The notes under the pieces: model-generated
What the model was told of the DNA's origin: nothing
Seen by the model: the letters and a program-made list of their open reading frames with translations, nothing else
Databases searched by the model: none
Translations under genes and position numbers: made by a program
Assembly (NCBI GenBank): GCA_003565625.1
Contig: PXBD01000059.1
Location: forward strand, 45,138 to 109,137
Length of the DNA stretch: 64,000 nucleotides
Direction of reading: 5' to 3'
DNA from: Gammaproteobacteria bacterium
GTDB taxonomy: Bacteria; Pseudomonadota; Gammaproteobacteria; Xanthomonadales; Wenzhouxiangellaceae
Shown here: positions 9,048 through 16,820 of the stretch, one piece after another
Numbering within the stretch: position 1 is the first letter of the stretch
How the letters are laid out: each line of letters starts with the position of its first letter

Positions 9048-10169
9048 TTGGAAGTGGATCTGATCAAGGCAGCGTATGTGGCCACCGAACCCGACCGGGA
9101 TCCGTCCACTCTGGCGGAAAATATCGCCCGCGAGCAAAGCCTGGAGCTGACCCGGGAACTGATTCCGCCGGCCATCGCCGAAAGCCTTTTAGGCCGGGTG
9201 CTGAGCGTGGAGCGACTGGAGGCAGGACGCTGGCGTTTCGAAATCGGCTATCCGGTCGAACTGGCCAGCGGCCAGATCGGCCAACTTCTGCACCTGCTCT
9301 ACGGGAACATTTCGTTTTACCCGCGCATCCGGCTGGAGCAACTCGTCCTGCCCGAGCCGTTGCTGGGCGAACTGCCCGGCCCACGGGCTGGTCTGCCCGG
9401 TATCCGCGCCTGGGTCGAGGTACCACAGCGGGCCCTGCTGATGACCGTACTCAAGCCGCGCGGCAGTTCGCCGGCGGTTCTGGCCGACCTGGCGCTGGCT
9501 TTTGCCCGCGGCGGCGGCGACCTGATCAAGGACGACCAGAACCTGGTCGAGCGCGATGCCGTCGCCTTCCGACGGCGCGTGACCGCCTGCGCCGAGGTTC
9601 TCGCCCGGGCCGCTGACGAAACCGGACGGCGCTGCCTCTACCTGCCGCACGTGGCCGGCAGCGGCGACCATCTCCATCGCCAACTCGATGTTGTAGTGGA
9701 ACTGGGGCTGGCTGGCGTCGTGCTGTGCACCTGGATCATGGGGCTGGAGACCGCCGCGAGTGCAGCGCGGGCGCGCAAGCTGATGTGGCTGGCCCACCCG
9801 GCCATGGCCGGCGTGCTGACCGAGCCGGCCGACCGCGGCATTGCCAGCCCGGTTTTGTTGGGCACGCTGGTGCGCGCTGCCGGAGCAGACATCAGCATTT
9901 TCCCGGGGCCGGGCGGGCGCATTCGCTCGCGCCAGTTCAGCGACATCGAGGCCACCTGCCGGGCCCTGACCAGGCCCATGGGCTCGCTAGCCCCCACCCT
10001 GCCCTGCTTTGGTGGCGGCAAGACCCTCGACCAGGCCCCCGAAATCGCCACCGCCCAGGGCCCCGACTGCGCGCTGCTGGTGGGCGGAGACCTGATCGGG
10101 CGCGGGGCTGACATCCGAGCTGATACCGCCCGCACCATCGACGCGCTCGACGCGCTGACCCGGCCCTGA
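9048..10169 (+). CDS. RuBisCO-like protein (form IV type)
   Basis: A 373-residue homologue of the RuBisCO large subunit with the N-terminal domain and the alpha/beta barrel. TVLKPRG (Lys136) matches the first active-site lysine. GGGDLIKDDQN matches the carbamate/metal block KDDEN, with Lys161 and Asp163 kept but the glutamate ligand replaced by Gln164. LAHPAMAG (His250), FPGPGGRIRS, the CFGGGKT loop and LLVGGDLIGRG follow in family order. The flexible loop 6 needed for carboxylation is not recognisable, so CO2 fixation is unlikely. Known relatives act as enolases, isomerases or decarboxylases on sugar or thio-sugar phosphates, and no such pathway gene is adjacent. The start is TTG at 9048 with CGGAGA upstream; GTG at 9054 is the alternative. 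Confidence 0.85.
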   Translation: MEVDLIKAAYVATEPDRDPSTLAENIAREQSLELTRELIPPAIAESLLGRVLSVERLEAGRWRFEIGYPVELASGQIGQLLHLLYGNISFYPRIRLEQLVLPEPLLGELPGPRAGLPGIRAWVEVPQRALLMTVLKPRGSSPAVLADLALAFARGGGDLIKDDQNLVERDAVAFRRRVTACAEVLARAADETGRRCLYLPHVAGSGDHLHRQLDVVVELGLAGVVLCTWIMGLETAASAARARKLMWLAHPAMAGVLTEPADRGIASPVLLGTLVRAAGADISIFPGPGGRIRSRQFSDIEATCRALTRPMGSLAPTLPCFGGGKTLDQAPEIATAQGPDCALLVGGDLIGRGADIRADTARTIDALDALTRP

Positions 10170-10253
10170 TTGCTGCCCTGATTGCGGCCACCCCGGCGGT
10201 ATCGGAACCAGCTGCATGTTACCCTCTGGCCTCCACTCGAATCGGGATATCCA

Positions 10254-10718
10254 ATGGAAATCAAGAACGACACCGTCGTCAGCATCGACTACACCCTGAC
10301 CGGTGCCGACGGTCAGATCATCGACACCTCGGATGGGCGCGAACCGCTGGTGTATCTGCATGGCCACGGCAATATCATTCCAGGCTTGGAAAAGGCCATC
10401 GAGGGCAAGACCGAAGGCGATGAACTGGCGGTCAGCATCGAGCCGGAGGAAGCCTATGGCCCCTACCGCGAAGAACTCGTCCAGGAGGTTCCGAAATCGG
10501 CCTTCGACGGCATCGACAAAGTCGAGCCAGGCATGAGTTTCCGGGCCGAGTCCTCGGCCGGGCCGATGACGGTAACCGTTCGCGAAGTCGGCGAGGAAAC
10601 CGTCACCGTCGACGGCAACCACATGCTCGCCGGCCAGGTCCTGAACTTCAAGGTCGAGGTCAAGGACGTACGCGAAGCCACCGAAGACGAAAAAACCGAA
10701 GGCGCCGTAGCCGGATAG
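10254..10718 (+). CDS. FKBP-type peptidyl-prolyl cis-trans isomerase (SlyD-like)
   Basis: A 154-residue protein with the short FKBP core interrupted by an insert-in-flap domain, as in SlyD. Family signs are VSIDYTLTGADGQIIDTS, GNIIPGLEKAIEGKTEGD, EEAYGPYREELVQEVPKS and NHMLAGQVLNFKVEV. The enzyme speeds proline isomerisation and acts as a cytosolic folding helper. Unlike E. coli SlyD it has no histidine-rich metal-binding tail; its C-terminus is short and acidic (TEDEKTEG). A strong hairpin follows the stop codon. Confidence 0.92.
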   Translation: MEIKNDTVVSIDYTLTGADGQIIDTSDGREPLVYLHGHGNIIPGLEKAIEGKTEGDELAVSIEPEEAYGPYREELVQEVPKSAFDGIDKVEPGMSFRAESSAGPMTVTVREVGEETVTVDGNHMLAGQVLNFKVEVKDVREATEDEKTEGAVAG

Positions 10719-10734
10719 CGACTGGTTTTTCTTT

Positions 10735-10769
10735 CGGCCGGCCGTGCGGTACACGCGCATGGCCGGCCG
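10735..10769 (+). terminator. Hairpin after the FKBP gene, probable terminator
   Basis: CGGCCGGCC (10735-10743) pairs with GGCCGGCCG (10761-10769), and the inner GTGCG/CGCAT bases extend the stem around a 7-base loop. The stem is very stable, but the downstream tract ATTTCG is only weakly T-rich. It lies 16 bases after the FKBP stop codon. Confidence 0.55.
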
Positions 10770-10860
10770 ATTTCGTGCCCACTGTGCAACGCACTACTTT
10801 TCAGCGGCGTGGTTTTTCGCTACCCTTGGCGCTGCGACCCATAGACCAAGACCGTACCCG

Positions 10861-13536
10861 ATGACCAATTCGCCGCCTCCCTGGCACGCGCTCAGGGAAC
10901 AGGAACTGCTGGAAAACCTGGAAACCGAGCGCAGCGGGCTGGATGCCGCAGGGGCTGAAGAGCGTCTGGCCCGCTTTGGACCCAACCGTTTGCCGGAGCC
11001 GCCCAAGAAACCGGCCATCCTGCGCTTCCTGGCGCAATTTCATAACCTGCTGATCTACATCCTGATCGTCGCCGGTGCAGCGGCGCTTGCCCTGGGCGAG
11101 ACCATTGACGCTATCGTCATCCTCGCGGTGGTCGTAATCAATGCCCTGATCGGCTTTATCCAGGAAGGCAAGGCCGAACAGGCCATGGCCGCCATCGGCA
11201 AGATGCTGGCCCTGAAAGCGACGGCCCGGCGTGACGGCAGCTGGCGTGAAGTGGCCGCCGATTCGCTGGTGCCGGGGGATATCGTTCAGATCAAGGCAGG
11301 TGACCGGGTTCCGGCCGACATCCGGCTGCTGGACGCTCACGGCCTTCGGGTCGACCAGGCGGCCCTGACCGGAGAGTCGGTACCGGTTGGCAAAACCCCT
11401 GATGTCCTGGCCGAGGACACCGACCTGGCCGATCGACGCAGCATGATCTACTCCGGGTCCATGACCACCAGCGGCCAGGCAGTCGGAGTCGTGGCCGTGA
11501 CCGGCAGCCAGACCGAGCTGGGCCGAATCAGCGACATGCTGCAGAACGTGGAAAAGCTGACCACGCCGCTGCTGCTGAAAATCAATCGCTTTGCCCGGGT
11601 ACTGACGATCATCATCCTGGTGCTGACTGCGCTGGTGGTTACCCTCGGTGCCGTACTCCACAGCATGCCGCTGGGCGAAGGCCTGCTGGCCGGCATCGCC
11701 CTGGCCGTGGCCGCGATTCCCGAGGGCCTGCCCGCGATCATCACCATCACCCTGGCAATCGGGGTCCAACAGATGGCCCAGAAAAATGCCATCGTCCGGC
11801 AGTTGCCGGCGGTGGAAACACTGGGCTCGGTCACGATTGTTTGCAGCGACAAGACCGGCACCCTGACCGCCAACGAGCTGAAAGCTCGCGCCATTGCCCT
11901 GGTCGAAGGCATGCGCGATCCCGAGGAGGACCGGCTCGAATCCGCTGCTGGCGAAGCCTTGTTGCGCGCCTCGGTGCTATGCAACGACTTTGATCCCGGC
12001 TCCAACAGCGGCGACCCGCTGGAGCGTGCGCTGGTGCTGGTAGCCGAAGACCAGGACGTGGACATCCGCGCCCTGCGCGAGCAACGCCCGCGCACCGGGC
12101 TGATCCCGTTTTCATCCGACCACAAGTTCATGGCCAGCCTCAGCCAGGGCCTGATCAGCATGAAAGGCGCCCCCGAAGCCATCCTGGCGCGCTGTGATTT
12201 CCAGCACAACGGACGGGAGTCTGAAACGCTCGACCACGATTTCTGGAACGACTGCCTGAACCGGATGACCGGCGACGGGCTGCGGGTGCTGGCGGTGGCC
12301 GAAAAACACGTCGACGACGATGTCGAAGCACTGGATCACGAGCATCCACCCGAAGGCCTGACCCTGCTCGGGCTGGTTGGATTCGCCGATCCGCCGCGCA
12401 AGGAAGTACCCGAGGCCATTCGCTCGTGCCAGAGCGCCGGCATCCGGGTCAAGATGATCACCGGCGATCACGTCTCGACGGCTCGCGCCATTGCCATCGA
12501 GCTGGGCCTGATGCCGGCCGACGGCAAGGCCATGACCGGGCACGAACTGGATCGCATCAGCGCCGAAGAACTGCACGAGCGAGTCCTCGAGACCGATGTG
12601 TTCGCCCGCACCACTCCCGAACACAAGCTGCGCCTGGTCAAGGCGCTGCAGGCCCATCGCCAGGTGGTGGCCATGACCGGCGACGGAGCCAACGACGCGC
12701 CCGCTCTCAAGCGCGCCGACATCGGTGTAGCCATGGGCATCAAGGGTACCGAGGCCTCGCGCCAGGCCGCCGAGATGGTGCTGGCCGACGACAACTTCGC
12801 GACCATCGTCAACGGTGTCGAAGAAGGGCGCGGCGTGTACGACAACATCCGCAAGGCCATCCTGTTCGTGCTGCCGACCAACGCCGCCCAGGCGCTGGTG
12901 ATCGTACTGGCCGTGCTGGCCGGACTGACCCTGCCGATTACGCCGGTCCAGATTCTGTGGGTCAACATGGCCATTGCCGTTACCCTGGCGCTGTCGCTGG
13001 CCTTCGAACCCCTGGAAAACGATGTCATGCGACGTCGGCCGCGACCGCTGGACCAGGAATTGCTGACCTCATTCGTCGTCACCCGCATTCTGTGGGTAGG
13101 CCTGGTCCTGACTGCCGGCACGTTCCTGCTGTTCAATCAGGTTCTGGCCGAAACCGGCGATGAAATACTGGCTCGAACCATGGCCGTCAACGTCCTGGTG
13201 GCCGGCCAGATCACCTACCTGTTCAACTGCCGGCGCTGGCAGGCAGCCAGCTTCACGCCCGAGGCCTTGTTCAGCAACCGCTGGGCTTGGTTGAGCGTGG
13301 CCCTGCTGGTGGTCATGCAGCTGTTGTTTACCTTTCTGCCGGCCGCCCAGACCATCTTCGGCACCACCGGATTGCCGCTGGAGTACTGGTGGATGGTCGG
13401 TGCATTCGGCGCCTTGGTATTTGTTCTGGTCGAAGTGGAAAAAGCGGTCACCCGCCAGCTCAATATTGGCTGGGCAGCGCCCGATGGCAGGCGACTGCCT
13501 GCCCAGGCAAGCGCGACCGAGCCTGGCCAAGGCTGA
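10861..13536 (+). CDS. P-type cation-transporting ATPase (P2 type)
   Basis: An 891-residue membrane pump. Order of parts: cation-ATPase N-terminal domain, TM1-2, actuator with ALTGES, TM3-4 with AAIPEGLPA, phosphorylation motif DKTGTLT (Asp330), nucleotide domain, hinge TGDGANDAPALKRADIGVAMG, and C-terminal TM segments. The sequence resembles Ca2+/Na+-type P2 ATPases. In TM6 the segment ILWVNMAIAVTLAL keeps the asparagine of the calcium site but lacks the aspartate that follows in SERCA (NxxTD), so the ion may not be calcium; Na+, K+ or H+ are possible. The ATG at 10861 begins the first conserved block; an in-frame start further upstream is unlikely. Confidence 0.85.
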   Translation: MTNSPPPWHALREQELLENLETERSGLDAAGAEERLARFGPNRLPEPPKKPAILRFLAQFHNLLIYILIVAGAAALALGETIDAIVILAVVVINALIGFIQEGKAEQAMAAIGKMLALKATARRDGSWREVAADSLVPGDIVQIKAGDRVPADIRLLDAHGLRVDQAALTGESVPVGKTPDVLAEDTDLADRRSMIYSGSMTTSGQAVGVVAVTGSQTELGRISDMLQNVEKLTTPLLLKINRFARVLTIIILVLTALVVTLGAVLHSMPLGEGLLAGIALAVAAIPEGLPAIITITLAIGVQQMAQKNAIVRQLPAVETLGSVTIVCSDKTGTLTANELKARAIALVEGMRDPEEDRLESAAGEALLRASVLCNDFDPGSNSGDPLERALVLVAEDQDVDIRALREQRPRTGLIPFSSDHKFMASLSQGLISMKGAPEAILARCDFQHNGRESETLDHDFWNDCLNRMTGDGLRVLAVAEKHVDDDVEALDHEHPPEGLTLLGLVGFADPPRKEVPEAIRSCQSAGIRVKMITGDHVSTARAIAIELGLMPADGKAMTGHELDRISAEELHERVLETDVFARTTPEHKLRLVKALQAHRQVVAMTGDGANDAPALKRADIGVAMGIKGTEASRQAAEMVLADDNFATIVNGVEEGRGVYDNIRKAILFVLPTNAAQALVIVLAVLAGLTLPITPVQILWVNMAIAVTLALSLAFEPLENDVMRRRPRPLDQELLTSFVVTRILWVGLVLTAGTFLLFNQVLAETGDEILARTMAVNVLVAGQITYLFNCRRWQAASFTPEALFSNRWAWLSVALLVVMQLLFTFLPAAQTIFGTTGLPLEYWWMVGAFGALVFVLVEVEKAVTRQLNIGWAAPDGRRLPAQASATEPGQG

Positions 13537-13553
13537 CCGACGACTTCCGGCCG

Positions 13554-14294
13554 ATGACCTACTGCCTGGGTCTGCGCCTGCATACCGGCCTGGTGCTGGC
13601 TTCGGATTCCCGAACCAGCGCCAGCGTCGACGACATCAGCGTGTATTCCAAGATGCACGTCTTCGAGACCCGGGCCGACCGCGTCCTCGTGCTGTTGTCG
13701 GCGGGCAACCTGGCGACCACGCAGGCCGTTCGCCACCAGATCCAGCGCGACCTGGGCAACCCGCAGGCCGAGCGCAATCTCGACACCCTGGATCATCTGG
13801 ACGAGGCAGCCGCCTACATCGGGGAAATCAACCGCCAGGTTCAGCAAAACTCGGCCCCGGACGGCGAGCAGCCCAGCGGTTTCAACCCGGAAGCCACGTT
13901 TCTGCTCGGCGGCCAGATCGGTGACGGACCGCATGACCTGTTTCTGATCTACCCCCAGGGTAACTACATCATGGCCTCGCGCCAGAAACCCTTTCTCCAG
14001 ATCGGCGAGACCAAGTACGGCAAGCCGATCCTGTCGCGCCTGGCCGATGGCGATCTTTCGCTGGACCTGGGGGCACGTCTTGCCCTGGTATCCATGGATG
14101 CCGCAATGCGCTCCAACCTGTCGGTCGGCCCGCCGGTCGAGGTTGCGATCTGCCCAAGCGGAGAACACCGCGTTGCGCGCCGGCTCAAGCTGCCTGAGCA
14201 GGATCCCTACCTGGCCGACCTGGCCGAACGCTGGAACCAGAAACTGCGCCAAGCCTTTCTCGACCTGCCCGACCCGGACGGCTGGCAAGAGTGA
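13554..14294 (+). CDS. Anbu (ancestral proteasome beta-like) peptidase
   Basis: A 246-residue proteasome-family Ntn hydrolase of the Anbu/BPH class. It starts MTYCLGL, so Thr2 becomes the N-terminal nucleophile after methionine removal; LASDSRTSASVDD provides Asp18, and VYSKMHVF provides the catalytic lysine Lys33. Length matches known Anbu proteins. Anbu genes usually stand with genes for an alpha-E protein, a circularly permuted ATP-grasp and a transglutaminase-like protein. The first two are present here on the opposite strand directly downstream, while the transglutaminase is missing. Substrate and role remain unclear in the literature. Confidence 0.85.
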   Translation: MTYCLGLRLHTGLVLASDSRTSASVDDISVYSKMHVFETRADRVLVLLSAGNLATTQAVRHQIQRDLGNPQAERNLDTLDHLDEAAAYIGEINRQVQQNSAPDGEQPSGFNPEATFLLGGQIGDGPHDLFLIYPQGNYIMASRQKPFLQIGETKYGKPILSRLADGDLSLDLGARLALVSMDAAMRSNLSVGPPVEVAICPSGEHRVARRLKLPEQDPYLADLAERWNQKLRQAFLDLPDPDGWQE

Positions 14295-14320
14295 AAGCGG
14301 GCCGGGGCCGCGCCGGCGAT

Positions 14321-15262
14321 TCAGTAATTGCCCGACTCCGCCTGGAACCAGGTCTGGGTGATGGTTTCGCCCAACCCGATCAACTCCACCTGCAACTCGT
14401 CCACGAACCGGCTCAGGCCGCCGCGAACCAGCGCCTCGGCATCCATTCGGTCAATCCGCTGCTGGATGCGGCCAACCGCATCCAGCGCGGCCTGATGCCT
14501 GGGCAAGGTCTGGAGGCGCTCGCCCAGCGCAGCGAGGCAGAAACAGACCGAACGCGGAAACAGCGGATGACCGAGCAAAAAGCGCAGCACGTCGGCGCCA
14601 TTGACTCGCAGGCGCACGTGGCGCCGATACATCTGGTAGCCGGTCAGTGACTTGAGCACGCTCATCCACTGCAGCTGATCGAACGGCTGGATCTCGTCAA
14701 CGCCGCGCAGCAGGTGAGCCGAGCGCACGTCAAGAATGCGCGTGGTCATGTCGGCGCGCTCGTGGTAGCGGCCCAGCAGGATGAAATCCCAGGCATGATC
14801 GTGGCTCATACTGTCGGATAACATGCCGATCAGTTGCTGGCAGCGCCGGATCATGTCGTCGATGAAATCATGCCGCCGGCGCTTGGCCAGGTGACCGGAG
14901 AGTTGTTCCCGCGCCAGCAGGTACAAATCGTTGGTTTGTTCCCAGACCTCGCGCGGCACCATGTCGCGCGCTGCCAAAAGGTTTTCTCTGGCGCTGGCCA
15001 GGCACGACAGCACCGAGCCTGGATGGCGGGGATCGGCCAGCAGAAACCGCACGACCTGGCGTTCGTCGGCTTCCTCGTAGAGTTCGTCGAACAGCGCCTG
15101 GCTACCGGTAATGCGCACCAGCGGCGCCCAGCCGGCGGCGAGTCGCCGCGGCAGGTCGAGCATGAGATGGGCATTGACGTTGACCATGCGGCCAAGATCC
15201 TCGGCCCGCTCCATGTAACGCCCATACCAGTACAGATTTTCGGCCACCCGCGAGAGCATCAT
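14321..15262 (-). CDS. Alpha-E domain protein (DUF403)
   Basis: A 313-residue, mostly helical protein with the family opening MMLSRVAENLYWYGRYMERAED. Later blocks include SHDHAWDFILLGRYHERADMT and SFVDEL-like C-terminal helices. The biochemical role is not established; genes of this family almost always neighbour circularly permuted ATP-grasp genes and often an Anbu gene, which suggests a shared peptide- or amide-forming pathway. Its start overlaps the end of the ATP-grasp gene by 4 bases, so the pair is co-translated. It converges on the Anbu gene with 26 bases between the stops. Confidence 0.87.
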   Translation of the reverse strand: MMLSRVAENLYWYGRYMERAEDLGRMVNVNAHLMLDLPRRLAAGWAPLVRITGSQALFDELYEEADERQVVRFLLADPRHPGSVLSCLASARENLLAARDMVPREVWEQTNDLYLLAREQLSGHLAKRRRHDFIDDMIRRCQQLIGMLSDSMSHDHAWDFILLGRYHERADMTTRILDVRSAHLLRGVDEIQPFDQLQWMSVLKSLTGYQMYRRHVRLRVNGADVLRFLLGHPLFPRSVCFCLAALGERLQTLPRHQAALDAVGRIQQRIDRMDAEALVRGGLSRFVDELQVELIGLGETITQTWFQAESGNY

Positions 15263-16773
15263 GAGCCTCCTGCCCCGTCAACGTCGACGATCCAGGTGTC
15301 CTTGCTGCCGCCGCCCTGGGAGGAATTGACCACCAGCGAACCGGCACGCATGGCTACCCGGGTCAGGCCGCCGGTGGTTACATACTGCTCCTGCCCCGAC
15401 AGAATGAACGGACGCAAATCGACGTGGCGCGGCCCCATGCCGCCCGGCACCAGGGTTGGACAGGTCGAGATCGCCAGGGTCGGCTGGGCGATGTAGTTGC
15501 GTGGATCCGCCTTGACCAGGCGCTTGAAGCGCTCGCGCTCCTTGCGGCTGGCGTGCGGGCCGATCAACATGCCGTAGCCACCGGATTCGTTGGCCGGCTT
15601 GACTACCAGTTGATCAATATTGGCCAGGACATGATCGAGTTCGGAGCGAATGCTGCAGCGCCAGGTCGGGACGTTGGGCACCAGGGCATCCTGGTCGAGG
15701 TAGTAGCGGATGATCTCCGGCAGGTAGGAATAGACCACCTTGTCGTCGGCAACCCCGGCGCCTGGCGCATTGGCCAGGGCCACCTTGCCCGCTTTCCAGG
15801 CTCGCATCAGGCCAGGCGCGCCGAGCACCGAATCCTCGCGAAACACCTCGGGGTCGAGGAAGGCATCGTCGATGCGGCGGTAGATCACGTCCACCCGCTG
15901 CAGGCCCTCGATCGTGCGCATGAACACACAATCGCTGTCGTCGACCACCAGATCGCGCCCCTCGACCAGCTCCACCCCCATCTGCTGGGCAAGCCAGGCA
16001 TGCTCGAAGTAAGCCGAGTTGAACATTCCCGGGGTCAGCACCACCACCGTGGGGTCGTCGGCCGGCCGCGGTGAAAGCCCGGCGAGCATGTCGAGCAGGC
16101 GTGCCGGATAGTCGTCTACCGGCTGGATGTCGATGTCCTCGAACAGTTCGGGAAAAACCTTCTTCATCACCTGCCGGTTTTCCAGCATGTAGGACACGCC
16201 CGAGGGCACGCGCAGGTTGTCTTCGAGCACGTACATCGTGCCATCGGCATCGCGCACCAGGTCGCTCCCGCAGATGTGCGCCCAGACCCCGTAACGCGGC
16301 CGCACACCAACGCACTGGCTGCGGAAGTTGGCCGAGCCGGCCAGGATTTCGCTCGGGAACACACCATCGCGCACCACTTTCTGCTCGTGGTAGAGATCGT
16401 CGATGAACAGGTTGAGCGCCGTGACCCGCTGCTCCAGGCCGGCACTGATCCGTTGCCACTCGCCCAGCGGAATGACGCGCGGAATCAGATCGAACGGCAT
16501 GGCGCGATCGGCGCTGCCCTCGTCGTGATAGACCCGAAAGGTGATTCCGGCCACCAAGGCGGCGATTTCGCAGGCATCGCGCCGTTCGAGCAACTCGTTG
16601 CGGTCAAGCCCGCGCAGATACTTCCACAGGCGCCGCGCCGCCTGGCGCGGGCCGCCGCGCGGACCGATCAGCTCATCATGAAAATCGCTGCGGTAATGCC
16701 AGTCCAGATCATTCGCATGCTTGCGGTTCACGCCCTCTCGCAGCCTCTTTCTGTTCAGGATGCCAGGGCGCAA
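15259..16773 (-). CDS. Circularly permuted ATP-grasp protein (DUF404/DUF407 type)
   Basis: A protein of about 504 residues related to glutathionylspermidine-synthase-like, circularly permuted ATP-grasp enzymes, expected to form an amide bond using ATP. Visible blocks are RSQCVGVRPRYGVWAHICGSDLVRD (here read in parts), VLEDNLRVPSGVSYMLENR, VVLTPGMFNSAYFEHAWLA, and the C-terminal VVKPANESGGYGMLIGP, RNYIAQPTLAISTCPT and HVDLRPFILSG. The start is uncertain: TTG at 16773 gives the longest product and GTG at 16731 a shorter one. It is translationally coupled to the alpha-E gene and belongs with the Anbu gene. Substrate unknown. Confidence 0.87.
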   Translation of the reverse strand: MRPGILNRKRLREGVNRKHANDLDWHYRSDFHDELIGPRGGPRQAARRLWKYLRGLDRNELLERRDACEIAALVAGITFRVYHDEGSADRAMPFDLIPRVIPLGEWQRISAGLEQRVTALNLFIDDLYHEQKVVRDGVFPSEILAGSANFRSQCVGVRPRYGVWAHICGSDLVRDADGTMYVLEDNLRVPSGVSYMLENRQVMKKVFPELFEDIDIQPVDDYPARLLDMLAGLSPRPADDPTVVVLTPGMFNSAYFEHAWLAQQMGVELVEGRDLVVDDSDCVFMRTIEGLQRVDVIYRRIDDAFLDPEVFREDSVLGAPGLMRAWKAGKVALANAPGAGVADDKVVYSYLPEIIRYYLDQDALVPNVPTWRCSIRSELDHVLANIDQLVVKPANESGGYGMLIGPHASRKERERFKRLVKADPRNYIAQPTLAISTCPTLVPGGMGPRHVDLRPFILSGQEQYVTTGGLTRVAMRAGSLVVNSSQGGGSKDTWIVDVDGAGGS

Positions 16774-16820
16774 GCATAGCGCAAGCCACGGCTCGGCGAC
16801 AGCGGCCGCGGTTCGGTACC

